Shown here one piece after another: positions 6,480 through 13,819 of a DNA stretch of 42,232 nt; the stretch's first letter is position 1; the number at the start of each line of letters is the position of its first letter. A program made the position numbers and the translations under genes. The stretch is taken from IMG/VR virus record IMGVR_UViG_3300024054_000028, positions 1-42,232 of that record, one strand, 5' to 3'. Source of the stretch: a virus. The notes under the pieces are model-generated. The model was not told the DNA's origin. It saw nothing but the letters and a program-made list of their open reading frames with translations, and did not search any database.

Positions 6480-6622
6480 GCCCGCGCGATCTCCGCCTCT
6501 GCTGCGTCATCGGCAGCTTCGCCCTCGCTCTCGTTCTGGCGACCTTCGCCGTCTGTGGCGGGCTCGCAGTAGCGGCAGCCAAGCGCGGCGATCTTTTCCC
6601 TCAGATGCATTGGAGCCGGTGA
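6476..6622 (+). CDS. 48-residue membrane protein
   Basis: This frame starts with ATG overlapping the previous stop (ATGA) and ends TGA at 6620-6622, overlapping the next ATG. It has one transmembrane helix (GSFALALVLATFAVCGGLAVA). No family recognised. Confidence 0.55.
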   Translation: MSPRDLRLCCVIGSFALALVLATFAVCGGLAVAAAKRGDLFPQMHWSR

Positions 6623-6780
6623 TGGATCTCGCATCGCTGTGGTTTGCATCCCTTGCCGCTCTGTTTGCTCAGCGTGCCGCTGTGGTCGGCAGCTTTGAGC
6701 GTGAAGAGCGCGGCATCGTCATCGCCATTCCCGGTTCGCTTCTGGCCGTCGGCTTCGCCCTCCTGCTGGTGGGGCGCTGA
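6622..6780 (+). CDS. 52-residue membrane protein
   Basis: It begins MDLASLWFASLAALFAQRAA and has a second hydrophobic stretch (IVIAIPGSLLAVGFALLLVG), so two membrane segments joined by a charged turn (FEREERG). It overlaps the preceding stop as TGATG. Function unknown. Confidence 0.55.
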   Translation: MDLASLWFASLAALFAQRAAVVGSFEREERGIVIAIPGSLLAVGFALLLVGR

Positions 6781-6781
6781 G

Positions 6782-7000
6782 ATGGCTGTTCGGTGGGTCT
6801 CGAACCAAGACGTCAGGCGCTGGCAGGCTGCGGCCGATGCGGGCGTCTCCGTTCGCGGGATAGCTCGCAACGAAGGCCGGTCGTGGACGACGGTGAGGCA
6901 CTACATCTCGGAGCCCATCGCTGGGCTGCGTCGTCGCGCTCTTCGTGACGAGCGCCTGTTCGCGTCCTGCAACCGCGTCCTCGCCGAGGTGCGGGCATGA
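6782..7000 (+). CDS. small HTH DNA-binding protein
   Basis: This 72-residue protein has a homeodomain-like HTH: WQAAADAGVSVRGIARNEGR followed by SWTTVRHYI, the pattern of transposase or resolvase-type DNA-binding helices. It probably regulates or binds phage DNA. The start follows the upstream TGA by one base, and the stop overlaps the next gene by 4 bases. Confidence 0.65.
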   Translation: MAVRWVSNQDVRRWQAAADAGVSVRGIARNEGRSWTTVRHYISEPIAGLRRRALRDERLFASCNRVLAEVRA

Positions 7001-7167
7001 CCACGTTTTGGCGATGCATGACCGTGTTCAACGCGCTCGCTGCCTTGATGGCAGCCGGCATGCTCGCCGCAACCGACGATGCCTCGCTCGGGCTGTCGCT
7101 GGCAGCCAATGGGAGCGTCTTTCTCGCCTCCCTCTGGTTTGATTTGGCACCGATGGGTCAGGCATGA
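6997..7167 (+). CDS. 56-residue hydrophobic protein
   Basis: This frame starts MTTFWRCMTVFNALAALMAA and has two moderately hydrophobic helices, possibly membrane-spanning. It overlaps the upstream gene (ATGA). No family recognised. Confidence 0.5.
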   Translation: MTTFWRCMTVFNALAALMAAGMLAATDDASLGLSLAANGSVFLASLWFDLAPMGQA

Positions 7168-7175
7168 CTGCCCCC

Positions 7176-7376
7176 TCAAAACTCATCCTCGCCTGCCAGA
7201 TGCGCCCAATACGGATGCATCTGCATGAAGCGCGGATGCGGCTCCGCCAGGGCTGCGAAGCCAAGGGTGGCCTGCACCTGTCGCAGCTCGCGGCGGACGG
7301 CCTGCCAGTAGGCCCGCTGTCTCGCGGCTCGGTCTGGCATCGCTCGGGCGAGGCTGCGTGATGTCGCCCGCCTCAT
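7176..7376 (-). CDS. possible minus-strand gene, hypothetical 66-residue protein
   Basis: The predicted protein looks natural: an amphipathic helix ARQRAYWQAVRRELRQVQAT, then FAALAEPHPRFMQMHPYW and an acidic end. The stop of the next minus-strand frame (7373-7600) overlaps its ATG as ATGA. However, a plus-strand frame at 7164-7361 has equal third-position GC (about 77 versus 76 percent by my count) and is coupled by ATGA and TGATG overlaps to its neighbours, but has an odd Met/Arg/His/Cys-rich composition. I favour the minus strand on protein character only. Confidence 0.4.
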   Translation of the reverse strand: MRRATSRSLARAMPDRAARQRAYWQAVRRELRQVQATLGFAALAEPHPRFMQMHPYWAHLAGEDEF

Positions 7377-7600
7377 TGCCCTTTCACCATCAGCCCGCCG
7401 TGCATCCGCACGAGCCGGGCATTCATCTGACGACCTCGCTTGCCGGCGGTGTCGTCTCTCACCTTCGCCATCGGTCTTGCCGGACCTTTGGCGCCTTCAC
7501 CTTCGCATTTGTGTCCCGCGTCCTCACCGGTTGCCGCCGGCTGGCCGCCCTCTGTCGCGTTGAGTCCTTCGCCTCTCCGATCCGTCCTTTCTGTCCGCAT
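7373..7600 (-). CDS. possible minus-strand gene, hypothetical basic protein
   Basis: This 75-residue frame is rich in Gly, Lys, Arg and Glu, and a shorter start at 7471 would leave 32 residues (MAKVRDDTAGKRGRQ...). A GAGGGG lies upstream of the longer start. It would form a two-gene minus-strand island with 7176-7376. The competing plus-strand frame 7361-7684 has unusual His/Phe/Cys content but links neatly to its neighbours. Which strand is used cannot be settled by reading. Confidence 0.25.
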   Translation of the reverse strand: MRTERTDRRGEGLNATEGGQPAATGEDAGHKCEGEGAKGPARPMAKVRDDTAGKRGRQMNARLVRMHGGLMVKGQ

Positions 7601-7641
7601 CTGCCGAACCCCTCTGTGACGCTCGCAAGCTCACACGGAGG

Positions 7642-7682
7642 ATTGTTCAAGTGCGGACAAAAATTGCCCGGAAACGAACAAT
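7642..7682. repeat. inverted repeat around the start of the next gene
   Basis: ATTGTTC at 7642-7648 and GAACAAT at 7676-7682 are perfect inverted copies 27 bases apart. The right arm includes the first two bases of the ATG at 7681 and the left arm follows a GGAGG. It may be an operator or an RNA stem that hides the start codon. Confidence 0.35.
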
Positions 7683-8073
7683 GACGACCGCTGCCGATCT
7701 CGCGTTCCCTCGCGTCGGTGCTCTCGTTGATCTCGCAGAGCGCCGCAGCGGCTCGCGGATGACTGCATACGGCGATGTCGGCCGGCGCATTGGCGCCACC
7801 GGCTCATGGGTGCGCAAGTTCCTCGGACGTCAGCCGATCCGGCTGGACGCCGACACCTTCCTGAACATTCACGCCGCCTACCGCGCCGAGTGCGACCGGT
7901 TGGAGGCCCAAGCCGAATTGGAATGGGCGCGCTTCCGCGCGCTCGGAGAGGGCGACGATGCGATGGCTTACGAGGCGGATCGATCTCTGGATGGCCCGAC
8001 AGGGGGTCGCTCATCGCACGGCAAGGAAGCCGCTGCCCTGGTGGCTCCGCTGGTGGATCAGGGCGCGAAGTGA
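7651..8073 (+). CDS. hypothetical DNA-binding-like protein
   Basis: From the GTG at 7651, with GGAGG 9 bases upstream, the protein has 140 residues; from the ATG at 7681 it has 130. The region TAYGDVGRRIGATGSWVRKFLGR reads like an HTH, followed by a helical DADTFLNIHAAYRAECDRLEAQAEL segment. Proteins of this style are common in phages of Hyphomicrobiales, without known function. The stop overlaps the RusA start as GTGA. The choice of start matters because the inverted repeat at 7642-7682 spans it. Confidence 0.65.
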   Translation: MRTKIARKRTMTTAADLAFPRVGALVDLAERRSGSRMTAYGDVGRRIGATGSWVRKFLGRQPIRLDADTFLNIHAAYRAECDRLEAQAELEWARFRALGEGDDAMAYEADRSLDGPTGGRSSHGKEAAALVAPLVDQGAK

Positions 8074-8504
8074 CTAGCGCCGCTCGCCTCCGCGCTGCGA
8101 CGACGCTCGCCGCCTTTAACCAGCGCCAGGACGCCGATCGCGTCGTCCTGCGCCTGCCGGTGCCGGTGAGCGTCAACGACATGCACGCGCCTCGCAAGGG
8201 CGGTGGCATCCGGCGGTCTGATACTTACACGGCTTGGATCGACGCGGCGGGCTGGCGACTGACGGCTCAAAGGCCCGGCCGCATCGCCGGCCGCTACACG
8301 CTGGATCTCGGACTGCCGCGCGAGCGCAGCTTTGATCTCGACGCCTGCATCAAGGCGGCAAGCGACCTCCTCCAGCTTCACGGCGTGATCCGCAACGACC
8401 GCGACGCCGAGCGCATCGGCCTGTGGTGGCAGGACGAGACCGCAGAGGCGGTTGTCGTCGTCGCCCCTGCGGCTGGCCCCATCAGCATGCCGAGGGACGC
8501 ATGA
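8070..8504 (+). CDS. rusA: RusA-family Holliday junction resolvase
   Basis: RusA cuts four-way DNA junctions during phage recombination and replication. The 144-residue protein shows the family core: VSVNDMHAPRKGG near residue 34, DLGLPRERSFDLDACIKAASDLL with metal-binding-type Asp89 and Asp91 and Lys95, then GVIRNDRD with Asp110/Asp112. The usual DxDN motif reads DLDA here. The start is GTG, overlapping the previous stop (GTGA). It belongs to the early-right replication and recombination operon. Confidence 0.85.
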   Translation: MTSAARLRAATTLAAFNQRQDADRVVLRLPVPVSVNDMHAPRKGGGIRRSDTYTAWIDAAGWRLTAQRPGRIAGRYTLDLGLPRERSFDLDACIKAASDLLQLHGVIRNDRDAERIGLWWQDETAEAVVVVAPAAGPISMPRDA

Positions 8505-8764
8505 GCGCCCGCCCGAAGCTTGTTGGCGACCCCGAGTGGATCGATCCTCTCTTGATTCGCGCTGGTTCTCAGCCCGCACCGGAGCCCGGTGTTCAAGAGC
8601 ATTGCCACGTCTGCGGTCTCGTCAACGGCGGCTGCTTCGGCTTCGGAGCTTTCCGTGGGCAGCGAGGCGTGTGGGCGTGCACGGATGCAGACTGCAAGGC
8701 CGAGGCGGAAGCGCGATCCCGGCTAGATAACACTTCACCATCCGCCCGCATGGTGGCGGCATGA
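8501..8764 (+). CDS. small zinc-finger-like protein
   Basis: This 87-residue protein has a four-cysteine arrangement (Cys35, Cys38, Cys60, Cys65: CHVCG ... WACTDADC) expected to bind zinc. The rest is low in motifs. It overlaps RusA upstream and the next gene downstream by 4 bases each. Function unknown; a nucleic-acid-binding accessory is likely. Confidence 0.6.
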   Translation: MSARPKLVGDPEWIDPLLIRAGSQPAPEPGVQEHCHVCGLVNGGCFGFGAFRGQRGVWACTDADCKAEAEARSRLDNTSPSARMVAA

Positions 8765-9033
8765 TCAAGCTCCCGACCACCATTTCCGACATCCTGAACA
8801 AGCAGGAGCAGAGCCGACAGGCTCTCTTCCGCACGTACACGGATCTCCGGCGCCAAGCGCAGGACAGCGAAGACTACGAGCTGCACCGGCTCGTGGGCGA
8901 AGCCTACACGGCGTTCATGCGGGCCTTCCTGCATCAAGACGAGCGCCGCTTCCTCGAACTCGAAGATGAGAACGTGCGCCTTCGTGCTGAGCTTCAGCGC
9001 TGGCGCTCCGGCATCGACAGGAGCGAGCCATGA
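8761..9033 (+). CDS. small coiled-coil protein
   Basis: This 90-residue, wholly helical protein ends in a leucine-zipper-like segment (RRFLELEDENVRLRAELQRW), suggesting a dimer. No enzymatic motif. Coupled by 4-base overlaps on both sides. Confidence 0.6.
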   Translation: MIKLPTTISDILNKQEQSRQALFRTYTDLRRQAQDSEDYELHRLVGEAYTAFMRAFLHQDERRFLELEDENVRLRAELQRWRSGIDRSEP

Positions 9034-9452
9034 GCGATGGTCAAGAGCATTACGTCTACCTCATTGCTCGGCGTGACGGCGTTCGGCTGACCGCGCCGGT
9101 TAAGGTCGGGATCACGAACAATCTCGGCTCGCGTCTGAGTGTGATCCAGACTTCGTGCCCGTTCCCGATTTCGCTCGTTCATTCGCTCCGGTTTCCGCAG
9201 CGTGACATGGCGCGGCACGTGGAGAGCGGCTTCCACCAAGCTCAGAGACCGAGCCGCGCCTATGGCGAATGGTTCGATATGGAGCCGCTGAACGCTCTCT
9301 CTATCCTGTGCCTGATGGTCCGCATGGTGCTGCATGCCAATGGCATTGCCAGCGACGACGAAGACCGCGCTGCCGAGATCTTCAACGCCGGCCAATCCGC
9401 GCAAGCGGTACTGGAGGCTCTTCGGGCTCAAGCTAGCGGTGACGAGCAATGA
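9030..9452 (+). CDS. GIY-YIG/T5orf172-like nuclease-domain protein
   Basis: This 140-residue protein carries YVYLIARR, a second strand VKVGITNNLGSRL with the family's Arg, a His/Glu helix (MARHVESGFHQ) and GEWFDM, matching the domain order of the GIY-YIG-related T5orf172 group. It is the second such protein in this operon, after 5844-6479, and has a helical C-terminal extension instead of a LexA domain. Possible roles are a nuclease or a DNA-binding regulator. Confidence 0.7.
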   Translation: MSDGQEHYVYLIARRDGVRLTAPVKVGITNNLGSRLSVIQTSCPFPISLVHSLRFPQRDMARHVESGFHQAQRPSRAYGEWFDMEPLNALSILCLMVRMVLHANGIASDDEDRAAEIFNAGQSAQAVLEALRAQASGDEQ

Positions 9453-10243
9453 GCAGCTTTCCAAGCCTCCCCCTCTTCACCGACGCCTTTATTGCCGACA
9501 CGGGCCATCTGAGCGCGCAACAGACCGGCGCGTACATGATGCTGCTCATGATGGCGTGGCGCTCTCCTGAGTGCCGGCTTCCTGATGATGACGACAAGCT
9601 GGCTCGTTGGGCGCGTGTCGATCGCCGGACGTGGCTCAAAATCAAGCCGGCCGTCATGGAGTTCTGGACCCTCGCAGATGGCTTCTGGGCGCAGAAGCGG
9701 TTGAGCAAAGAGCGCGATGTCGTCAGCAAACGTGCTGAAGTCGCGCGCGAGAACGGAAAACAAGGCGGTCGTCCTAAGTCATTGGAAAACAATGATGCGG
9801 GCAACCCGGCGGGTTCCGCGCGGGTAGCCCAGCAGAAAGCTCCTAACCCTATCCCTAACCCTATACAGGATATAGCTCCTGTAGAACCGACAGAGTCTAA
9901 TCCTGAAAGACCTGAGGACGACATCGGCGTGCCCGCGGCGCCAGCGCCGCGGAAGTCGTCGCGGACGTATTTTTTCGAGAGCGGTGTCATCCGACTGACC
10001 GAGCCGGATTTCAGGAAGTGGGAGGAGGCGTTCGAGCACATCTCGCTTCGCGCCACGCTCATCGGCCTGACCGGGTACGCGCAGGAGCAATACGAGAAAA
10101 CCGGGAATTGGTTTTGGCCGGTCCAGCGCGCCTGCAACAAGCGCAACGATGAGGCTCGGCTAGCAGTCGAGAAAATCAAGGCTGATGCCGTGGCTGCGGC
10201 CAACGCGCCGGCCCCTAAGAAGCCGGCCTACCTCGGGCCATGA
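9449..10243 (+). CDS. DUF1376 (YdaU-like) replication protein
   Basis: This 264-residue protein has the DUF1376 domain in residues 1-95: PLFTDAFIADTGHLSAQQTGAY and the winged-helix-like LARWARVDRRTWLKIKPAVM, as in phage replication-initiation proteins related to YdaU and O. A Pro/Asn-rich linker (residues about 130-160) is followed by a C-terminal helical domain. The linker DNA holds short tandem repeats and an inverted repeat at 9841-9883, a layout like lambda O, whose gene contains the origin. It precedes the primase-helicase genes, which supports a role in replication start. Confidence 0.75.
   Translation: MSSFPSLPLFTDAFIADTGHLSAQQTGAYMMLLMMAWRSPECRLPDDDDKLARWARVDRRTWLKIKPAVMEFWTLADGFWAQKRLSKERDVVSKRAEVARENGKQGGRPKSLENNDAGNPAGSARVAQQKAPNPIPNPIQDIAPVEPTESNPERPEDDIGVPAAPAPRKSSRTYFFESGVIRLTEPDFRKWEEAFEHISLRATLIGLTGYAQEQYEKTGNWFWPVQRACNKRNDEARLAVEKIKADAVAAANAPAPKKPAYLGP
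9841..9883. other. candidate replication origin inside the DUF1376 gene
   Basis: The repeat CCTAACCCTAT occurs twice in direct succession (9842-9864), followed at once by TACAGGA (9864-9870), a TATAGC centre and TCCTGTA (9877-9883). The stretch is much less GC-rich than its surroundings. Iterons beside an inverted repeat inside an initiator gene recall lambda ori in gene O. It may also simply encode the Pro-Asn linker. Confidence 0.4.
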
Positions 10244-10554
10244 GGTCCGCCGGGGATCTCCTCCACGAACTTGGCGTGGAGCTTCGATCCCAATCCCCAG
10301 GCCGGCACGCGGCCATCTGCCCGCACTGCCGGGACAACGCCAAGCACCCCGCCAATCGCCGCCGGAAGTCTCTCGGCGTCACCATCGACGCCACGGGCGT
10401 CGGCATCCGCTGCTTCAACTGTGGCCTGACAGACGGACGGTTCTACGATGCTCAACCCAAAGGCCATCGACTTTTTGGAAAGCCGAGCGATCGAGGCGGA
10501 GACCGCGTCCGATACGCGGACTTACATCGCCAAGCGCGGAACGCTTGGCGGTAG
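10240..10554 (+). CDS. primase zinc-finger domain protein
   Basis: This 104-residue protein has a zinc ribbon with CPHC (Cys27, Cys30) and CFNCG (Cys58, Cys61), the hallmark of bacteriophage T7-type primase N termini, which read the DNA template for primer synthesis. The TOPRIM and helicase parts are encoded separately at 11072-12613. Its last 35 codons overlap the start of the HNH gene in another frame by 107 bases, unusually long for this compact operon. This may be a remnant of rearrangement or a frameshift site. Confidence 0.75.
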   Translation: MRSAGDLLHELGVELRSQSPGRHAAICPHCRDNAKHPANRRRKSLGVTIDATGVGIRCFNCGLTDGRFYDAQPKGHRLFGKPSDRGGDRVRYADLHRQARNAWR

Positions 10555-11062
10555 ACCTGATCCGAAGCATTTGCGGGCGCTGCTTGATTACGATCCTGGC
10601 ACTGGGGAATTGACGTGGCGCCCACGCGGTAACCCCACCTTCGACAAGAAGCACGCTGGCAATCGAGCAGGCACCCGTAACAGTGCCTCTGGCTATTGGG
10701 CGCTGCCAATTGGTGGCAGGACGCTGGTCGCCGGTCCCGTCATCTGGGCGTGGATGACCGGTGAGTGGCCGCCAACGGGCATGCAGGTGGACCACAAGAA
10801 CGTGACGCCGGACGACTACCGGTGGGAGAACCTGCGTCTCGCCACTCCCTCACAGAATACGGCGAACCGGAACAGGTCGGCTCGTAACAAGTCCGGCTTC
10901 AAGGGCGTGTCCTGGGATCAGCGTCGCAGCACTTGGAGCGCAGCCATCTGCTTCGAAGGCAAGCAGATGCGGATCAAGGGCAGGTTCGACACTGCCGAAG
11001 CTGCATATGCCGCGTACTGCGCCGAAGCGCGCCGCGTGCATGGCGATTTTGCTCGCGTCTGA
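10448..11062 (+). CDS. HNH-AP2 homing endonuclease inserted in the primase-helicase locus
   Basis: This 204-residue protein has an HNH nuclease part (MQVDHKNVTPDDYRWENLRL, residues 112-131, then NTANRNRS) and a C-terminal AP2 DNA-binding domain from residue 150 (GFKGVSWDQRRSTWSAAI). The first about 30 residues (NPKAIDFLESRAIEAETASD) are not typical of HNH enzymes but resemble the N terminus of the next protein ([20 protein letters not shown]). The endonuclease therefore seems to have captured the start of the helicase gene, with a second copy of that start at 11072. Overlaps the zinc-finger gene by 107 bases. Confidence 0.8.
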   Translation: MLNPKAIDFLESRAIEAETASDTRTYIAKRGTLGGRPDPKHLRALLDYDPGTGELTWRPRGNPTFDKKHAGNRAGTRNSASGYWALPIGGRTLVAGPVIWAWMTGEWPPTGMQVDHKNVTPDDYRWENLRLATPSQNTANRNRSARNKSGFKGVSWDQRRSTWSAAICFEGKQMRIKGRFDTAEAAYAAYCAEARRVHGDFARV

Positions 11063-11071
11063 GGTGCTGTG

Positions 11072-12613
11072 ATGAGCTTGAGCCAAAAGGCTATCGAGTG
11101 GCTGGGGTCGCGCGCCATTGAGGCCGATGTCGCGGTGAAACACGGGATTTACACCGCTCGGCACGTGCCGGGTGGCGAGCCTAAGGCGGACGTCGCCGGC
11201 AACATCCTCGTGTTCCCTTACGTCGAGCGTGGCGAAGAGGTGAACGCCAAGTACCGGACCCGCGACAGGGACGGCGGGAAGAAATTCTGGCAGCGCTCGG
11301 GCGCCCGGAAGACGTTCTTCAACGCCGACGTACTGGACGATCCTGCGCTTGAGGCCGGGCAAGCGGCCCTTGTTATCACCGAAGGTGAATTGGACACGCT
11401 GGCAGCGATCCAGGCTGGGTATCCGTTTGCCGCTTCGGTTCCGGACGGCGCCCCGCCGGCTCGTGACGATCAGGGCAACCTTATCGCCGTGCCGGAGACG
11501 ACCGACGACATCGACCCGCAGCACGACGAGAAATACCGGTACGTCTTCAACAACTGGGACCGGCTAAAGCGCATCAAGCGCTTCGTCATCGCTACGGATG
11601 GCGACGAGCCGGGCCAGCGGCTTGCCCAGGAGCTTGCGCGCCGTCTTGGCCGTTCGCGGTGCGCGGTCATCACCTATCCGCCGGAGCCGACCGTGCCCGA
11701 TGCAGATGGCGTGCTGCGGCCGGTCAAAGACCTGAATGAGGTGTTGCAGCACTACGGCCCGGATGCGGTGCTCGCGTGCATTCATCGCGCCAAGCCGTTC
11801 CCGCTGAAGGGGCTCTACAAGCTCTCTGACTTTCCCGAGCGCCCGCCGCTTCAGGCGCTTTCGACTGGCTTTCACGCTCTTGATGAGCACATGCGACTTT
11901 ATCGCGGCGCCTTCGTCGTCGTGTCCGGCCTTCCTGGCGGCGGCAAGACGGCTCTGTTCACGCAGATCGCGATGAACATGGCGAAGATGCACAGCTGGCG
12001 GATTGCGATCGCCTCCTTCGAGATGCCGGTACGCCCGGTTCTCGAAAACATGCTGATCGGCTTCCTGCTGAACAAGCCTCGCTCGCAGTGGACCCGCGCC
12101 GCTTGCGATGAGGCTCGCGCCTTCATCGACGAGCATTTTGTGTTCATCTCCCTCTCGCCGGAGGACGACGACACGGAGAGCGACGTCCAGTGGGTGATCG
12201 AGCGCGCTGAGGAAGCGGTGATCCGCGATGGTGTGTCGATGCTGCTCTTGGACCCGTGGAACGAGGTCGAGCATAAGCGCCGGCCCGGCGAAAACGTCGC
12301 GGATTATACGAACCGAGCGGTGCGTTCGCTGAAGCGCTTCGCCATGGTCTACGACGTTTGCACCGTCGTCGTGGCGCACCCGACCAAGGCAGCCGGCGTC
12401 GCGGTGCGCAGCGGCGATGCCCTCTCCCTCTACGACATCTCGGATGGCGCCACCTGGGCGAACAAGGCCGAGTTGGGCGTGATGATACACCGTGACCCGA
12501 TGATGCCGGGCGGCGCGAACGTCGGCATTCGCAAGGTCAAGTTCCACGAGACAGGCAAGATCGGAGACGTCACGCTCGTGTTTGATACCGAGTTGCGGGG
12601 GTTCCTGCCATGA
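11072..12613 (+). CDS. TOPRIM primase-helicase (T7 gp4-like, lacking its zinc finger)
   Basis: This 513-residue enzyme should make primers and unwind DNA at the fork. TOPRIM motifs are ITEGELDT (Glu104) and ATDGDEPG (Asp176, Asp178). The DnaB/T7-type helicase has Walker A GLPGGGKT (286-293), Walker B MLLLDPWN (390-397) and an AHPTK segment like motif H3. The zinc-binding domain is encoded by the separate gene at 10240-10554. The ATG at 11072 follows GAGGTG; a GTG three bases upstream is also possible. The HNH gene lies directly in front. Confidence 0.9.
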   Translation: MSLSQKAIEWLGSRAIEADVAVKHGIYTARHVPGGEPKADVAGNILVFPYVERGEEVNAKYRTRDRDGGKKFWQRSGARKTFFNADVLDDPALEAGQAALVITEGELDTLAAIQAGYPFAASVPDGAPPARDDQGNLIAVPETTDDIDPQHDEKYRYVFNNWDRLKRIKRFVIATDGDEPGQRLAQELARRLGRSRCAVITYPPEPTVPDADGVLRPVKDLNEVLQHYGPDAVLACIHRAKPFPLKGLYKLSDFPERPPLQALSTGFHALDEHMRLYRGAFVVVSGLPGGGKTALFTQIAMNMAKMHSWRIAIASFEMPVRPVLENMLIGFLLNKPRSQWTRAACDEARAFIDEHFVFISLSPEDDDTESDVQWVIERAEEAVIRDGVSMLLLDPWNEVEHKRRPGENVADYTNRAVRSLKRFAMVYDVCTVVVAHPTKAAGVAVRSGDALSLYDISDGATWANKAELGVMIHRDPMMPGGANVGIRKVKFHETGKIGDVTLVFDTELRGFLP

Positions 12614-12948
12614 ACCGGTGCCCCTCCTGCAACTCCCGCAAAAATCAGGTCTACGACAGCCGCCCACATGACGGGACGGTCAAGCGTCGCCGCCGCTGCC
12701 TCTCCTGCGACAGTCGATGGTCCACGTTCGAGGTGAGCGAGTCCACCTACGCCGCGATCCTCGAACTCGATCAGGCGCTCGCTGGCGTCGGCAAGACGCT
12801 CTCCACTGCCATGGATGCCATCGGCATCGCCCGCAACGAAGGGCTCCTGCTTCAGCAGGACTACGACCTTGAGAGCAACGGACATCGGAAGCTTCGGAAG
12901 CGCCGTGCCTTGGCTCGGTCCACCGCCCCCGCCTCACCCAACCCGTAG
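12610..12948 (+). CDS. NrdR-like zinc-ribbon protein
   Basis: This 112-residue protein starts with a zinc ribbon (CPSC at 4-7, CLSC at 30-33) and the NrdR signature elements VYDSR and KRRRRC...RWSTFE. NrdR represses ribonucleotide reductase genes in bacteria, but this protein lacks the ATP-cone domain and has a helical C-terminal part instead. It may be a phage DNA- or RNA-binding factor. It overlaps the helicase stop by 4 bases. Confidence 0.65.
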   Translation: MNRCPSCNSRKNQVYDSRPHDGTVKRRRRCLSCDSRWSTFEVSESTYAAILELDQALAGVGKTLSTAMDAIGIARNEGLLLQQDYDLESNGHRKLRKRRALARSTAPASPNP

Positions 12949-12966
12949 CCTTCGGAGGAAAGCCGC

Positions 12967-13713
12967 ATGACCGACGCTTCGACCACGACAGGCAAGCTCC
13001 ACAAGACCAAGGCCGGCGCGAAGGCCCGCAAATCGCGTAGGGCGGCCCGCGAGCGGCGTTCTCGCCAAAAAGCAGCCAACCCCTACGCCAGCGCGTCGAG
13101 GCCGTCAGGCGGGCGCGTGAGGCAAAATCGCAAGGCAGAGCGGTTCGACGTGGATCAGGGCCGTGGCTGGCTCATCGTTCGCGCGCAGCTCGGGCGGTTC
13201 TCTCAGGTGGTCGAGGGGCTGAAGCAGGCGGGGTGCCCGGTGTTTGAAGCTCGCCGCGAAATTCGGGTGCAGACGGAGGGCAAGCCGAAGGTGACCAACG
13301 CCCCGATGATGGGCCGCACCCTGTTCGTCGGCGTGGAAGAGCCGGAATACGCCTGTCTGCTCGCCGGGCTCGACTACGTGCATGGCATCTTGTGCCGAGG
13401 GGAGGGCGTGTGGATCTGGGCGGACGAGATTGCAATCCAGGGCGCCCGTCCGGCAGTCATCCCGCCGAAGATGATGACCGAGTTCGCGGACCACATCACG
13501 GGTCACAAGAAGGGCGGCAAGGGTGTGCAGGATTTCGTTGAGGCATTGTTCGCCGTGGGTGACGAGGTTCGGATCGCGGACGGCGCCTTTGCTACCTTCA
13601 TGGCCAAAATCGAGGGAGTTGACGTGAAGCGCGGGAGGTATACCGTTGCCGTCGATGTCTTCGGCCGCCCCGTTCCTTTCGAAATCGCCGAAGAAAGCTT
13701 AGAGGCCGCTTGA
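12967..13713 (+). CDS. NusG-family antitermination factor with arginine-rich N terminus
   Basis: This 248-residue protein has an NGN domain at residues about 66-180 (GWLIVRAQLGRFSQVVEGL, MMGRTLFVGV, then a helical end) and a KOW domain at about 194-242 (FAVGDEVRIADGAF, VDVFGRPVPFEI), the order of NusG/RfaH/LoaP proteins that ride RNA polymerase. In front lies a basic tail of about 50 residues with RAARERRSRQKAAN, very like the boxB-binding segment of lambda N (RRRERRAEKQAQWKAAN). The start has GGAGGAAAG upstream. It is the last early-right gene, directly before a strong promoter, a structured leader and a terminator, so I infer a late-gene antiterminator. Confidence 0.8.
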   Translation: MTDASTTTGKLHKTKAGAKARKSRRAARERRSRQKAANPYASASRPSGGRVRQNRKAERFDVDQGRGWLIVRAQLGRFSQVVEGLKQAGCPVFEARREIRVQTEGKPKVTNAPMMGRTLFVGVEEPEYACLLAGLDYVHGILCRGEGVWIWADEIAIQGARPAVIPPKMMTEFADHITGHKKGGKGVQDFVEALFAVGDEVRIADGAFATFMAKIEGVDVKRGRYTVAVDVFGRPVPFEIAEESLEAA

Positions 13714-13738
13714 CATCTCTCGCGGCTTGCTAACTTAT
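13710..13738 (+). promoter_or_regulatory. strong sigma70-type promoter (late promoter candidate)
   Basis: TTGACA (13710-13715), a 17-base spacer and ACTTAT (13733-13738). The -35 overlaps the last codons of the NusG-like gene. The expected start is near A13745, so the RNA begins AGGACACCCGAAG, whose GGACAC can pair with GTGTCC at 13855-13860. Confidence 0.65.
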
Positions 13739-13819
13739 GTCCTCAGGACACCCGAAGTGGCTGAGCGTTTGCGCCGCCCTGTCTGCCCCGAGCGGGAAAA
13801 GACCTTCGGCCCCTGCATG

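Noticed and set aside
9841-9864. Telomere-like CCCTAA repeat
   Set aside because: Only two copies within a coding linker; more likely an iteron or simply Pro-Asn codons.
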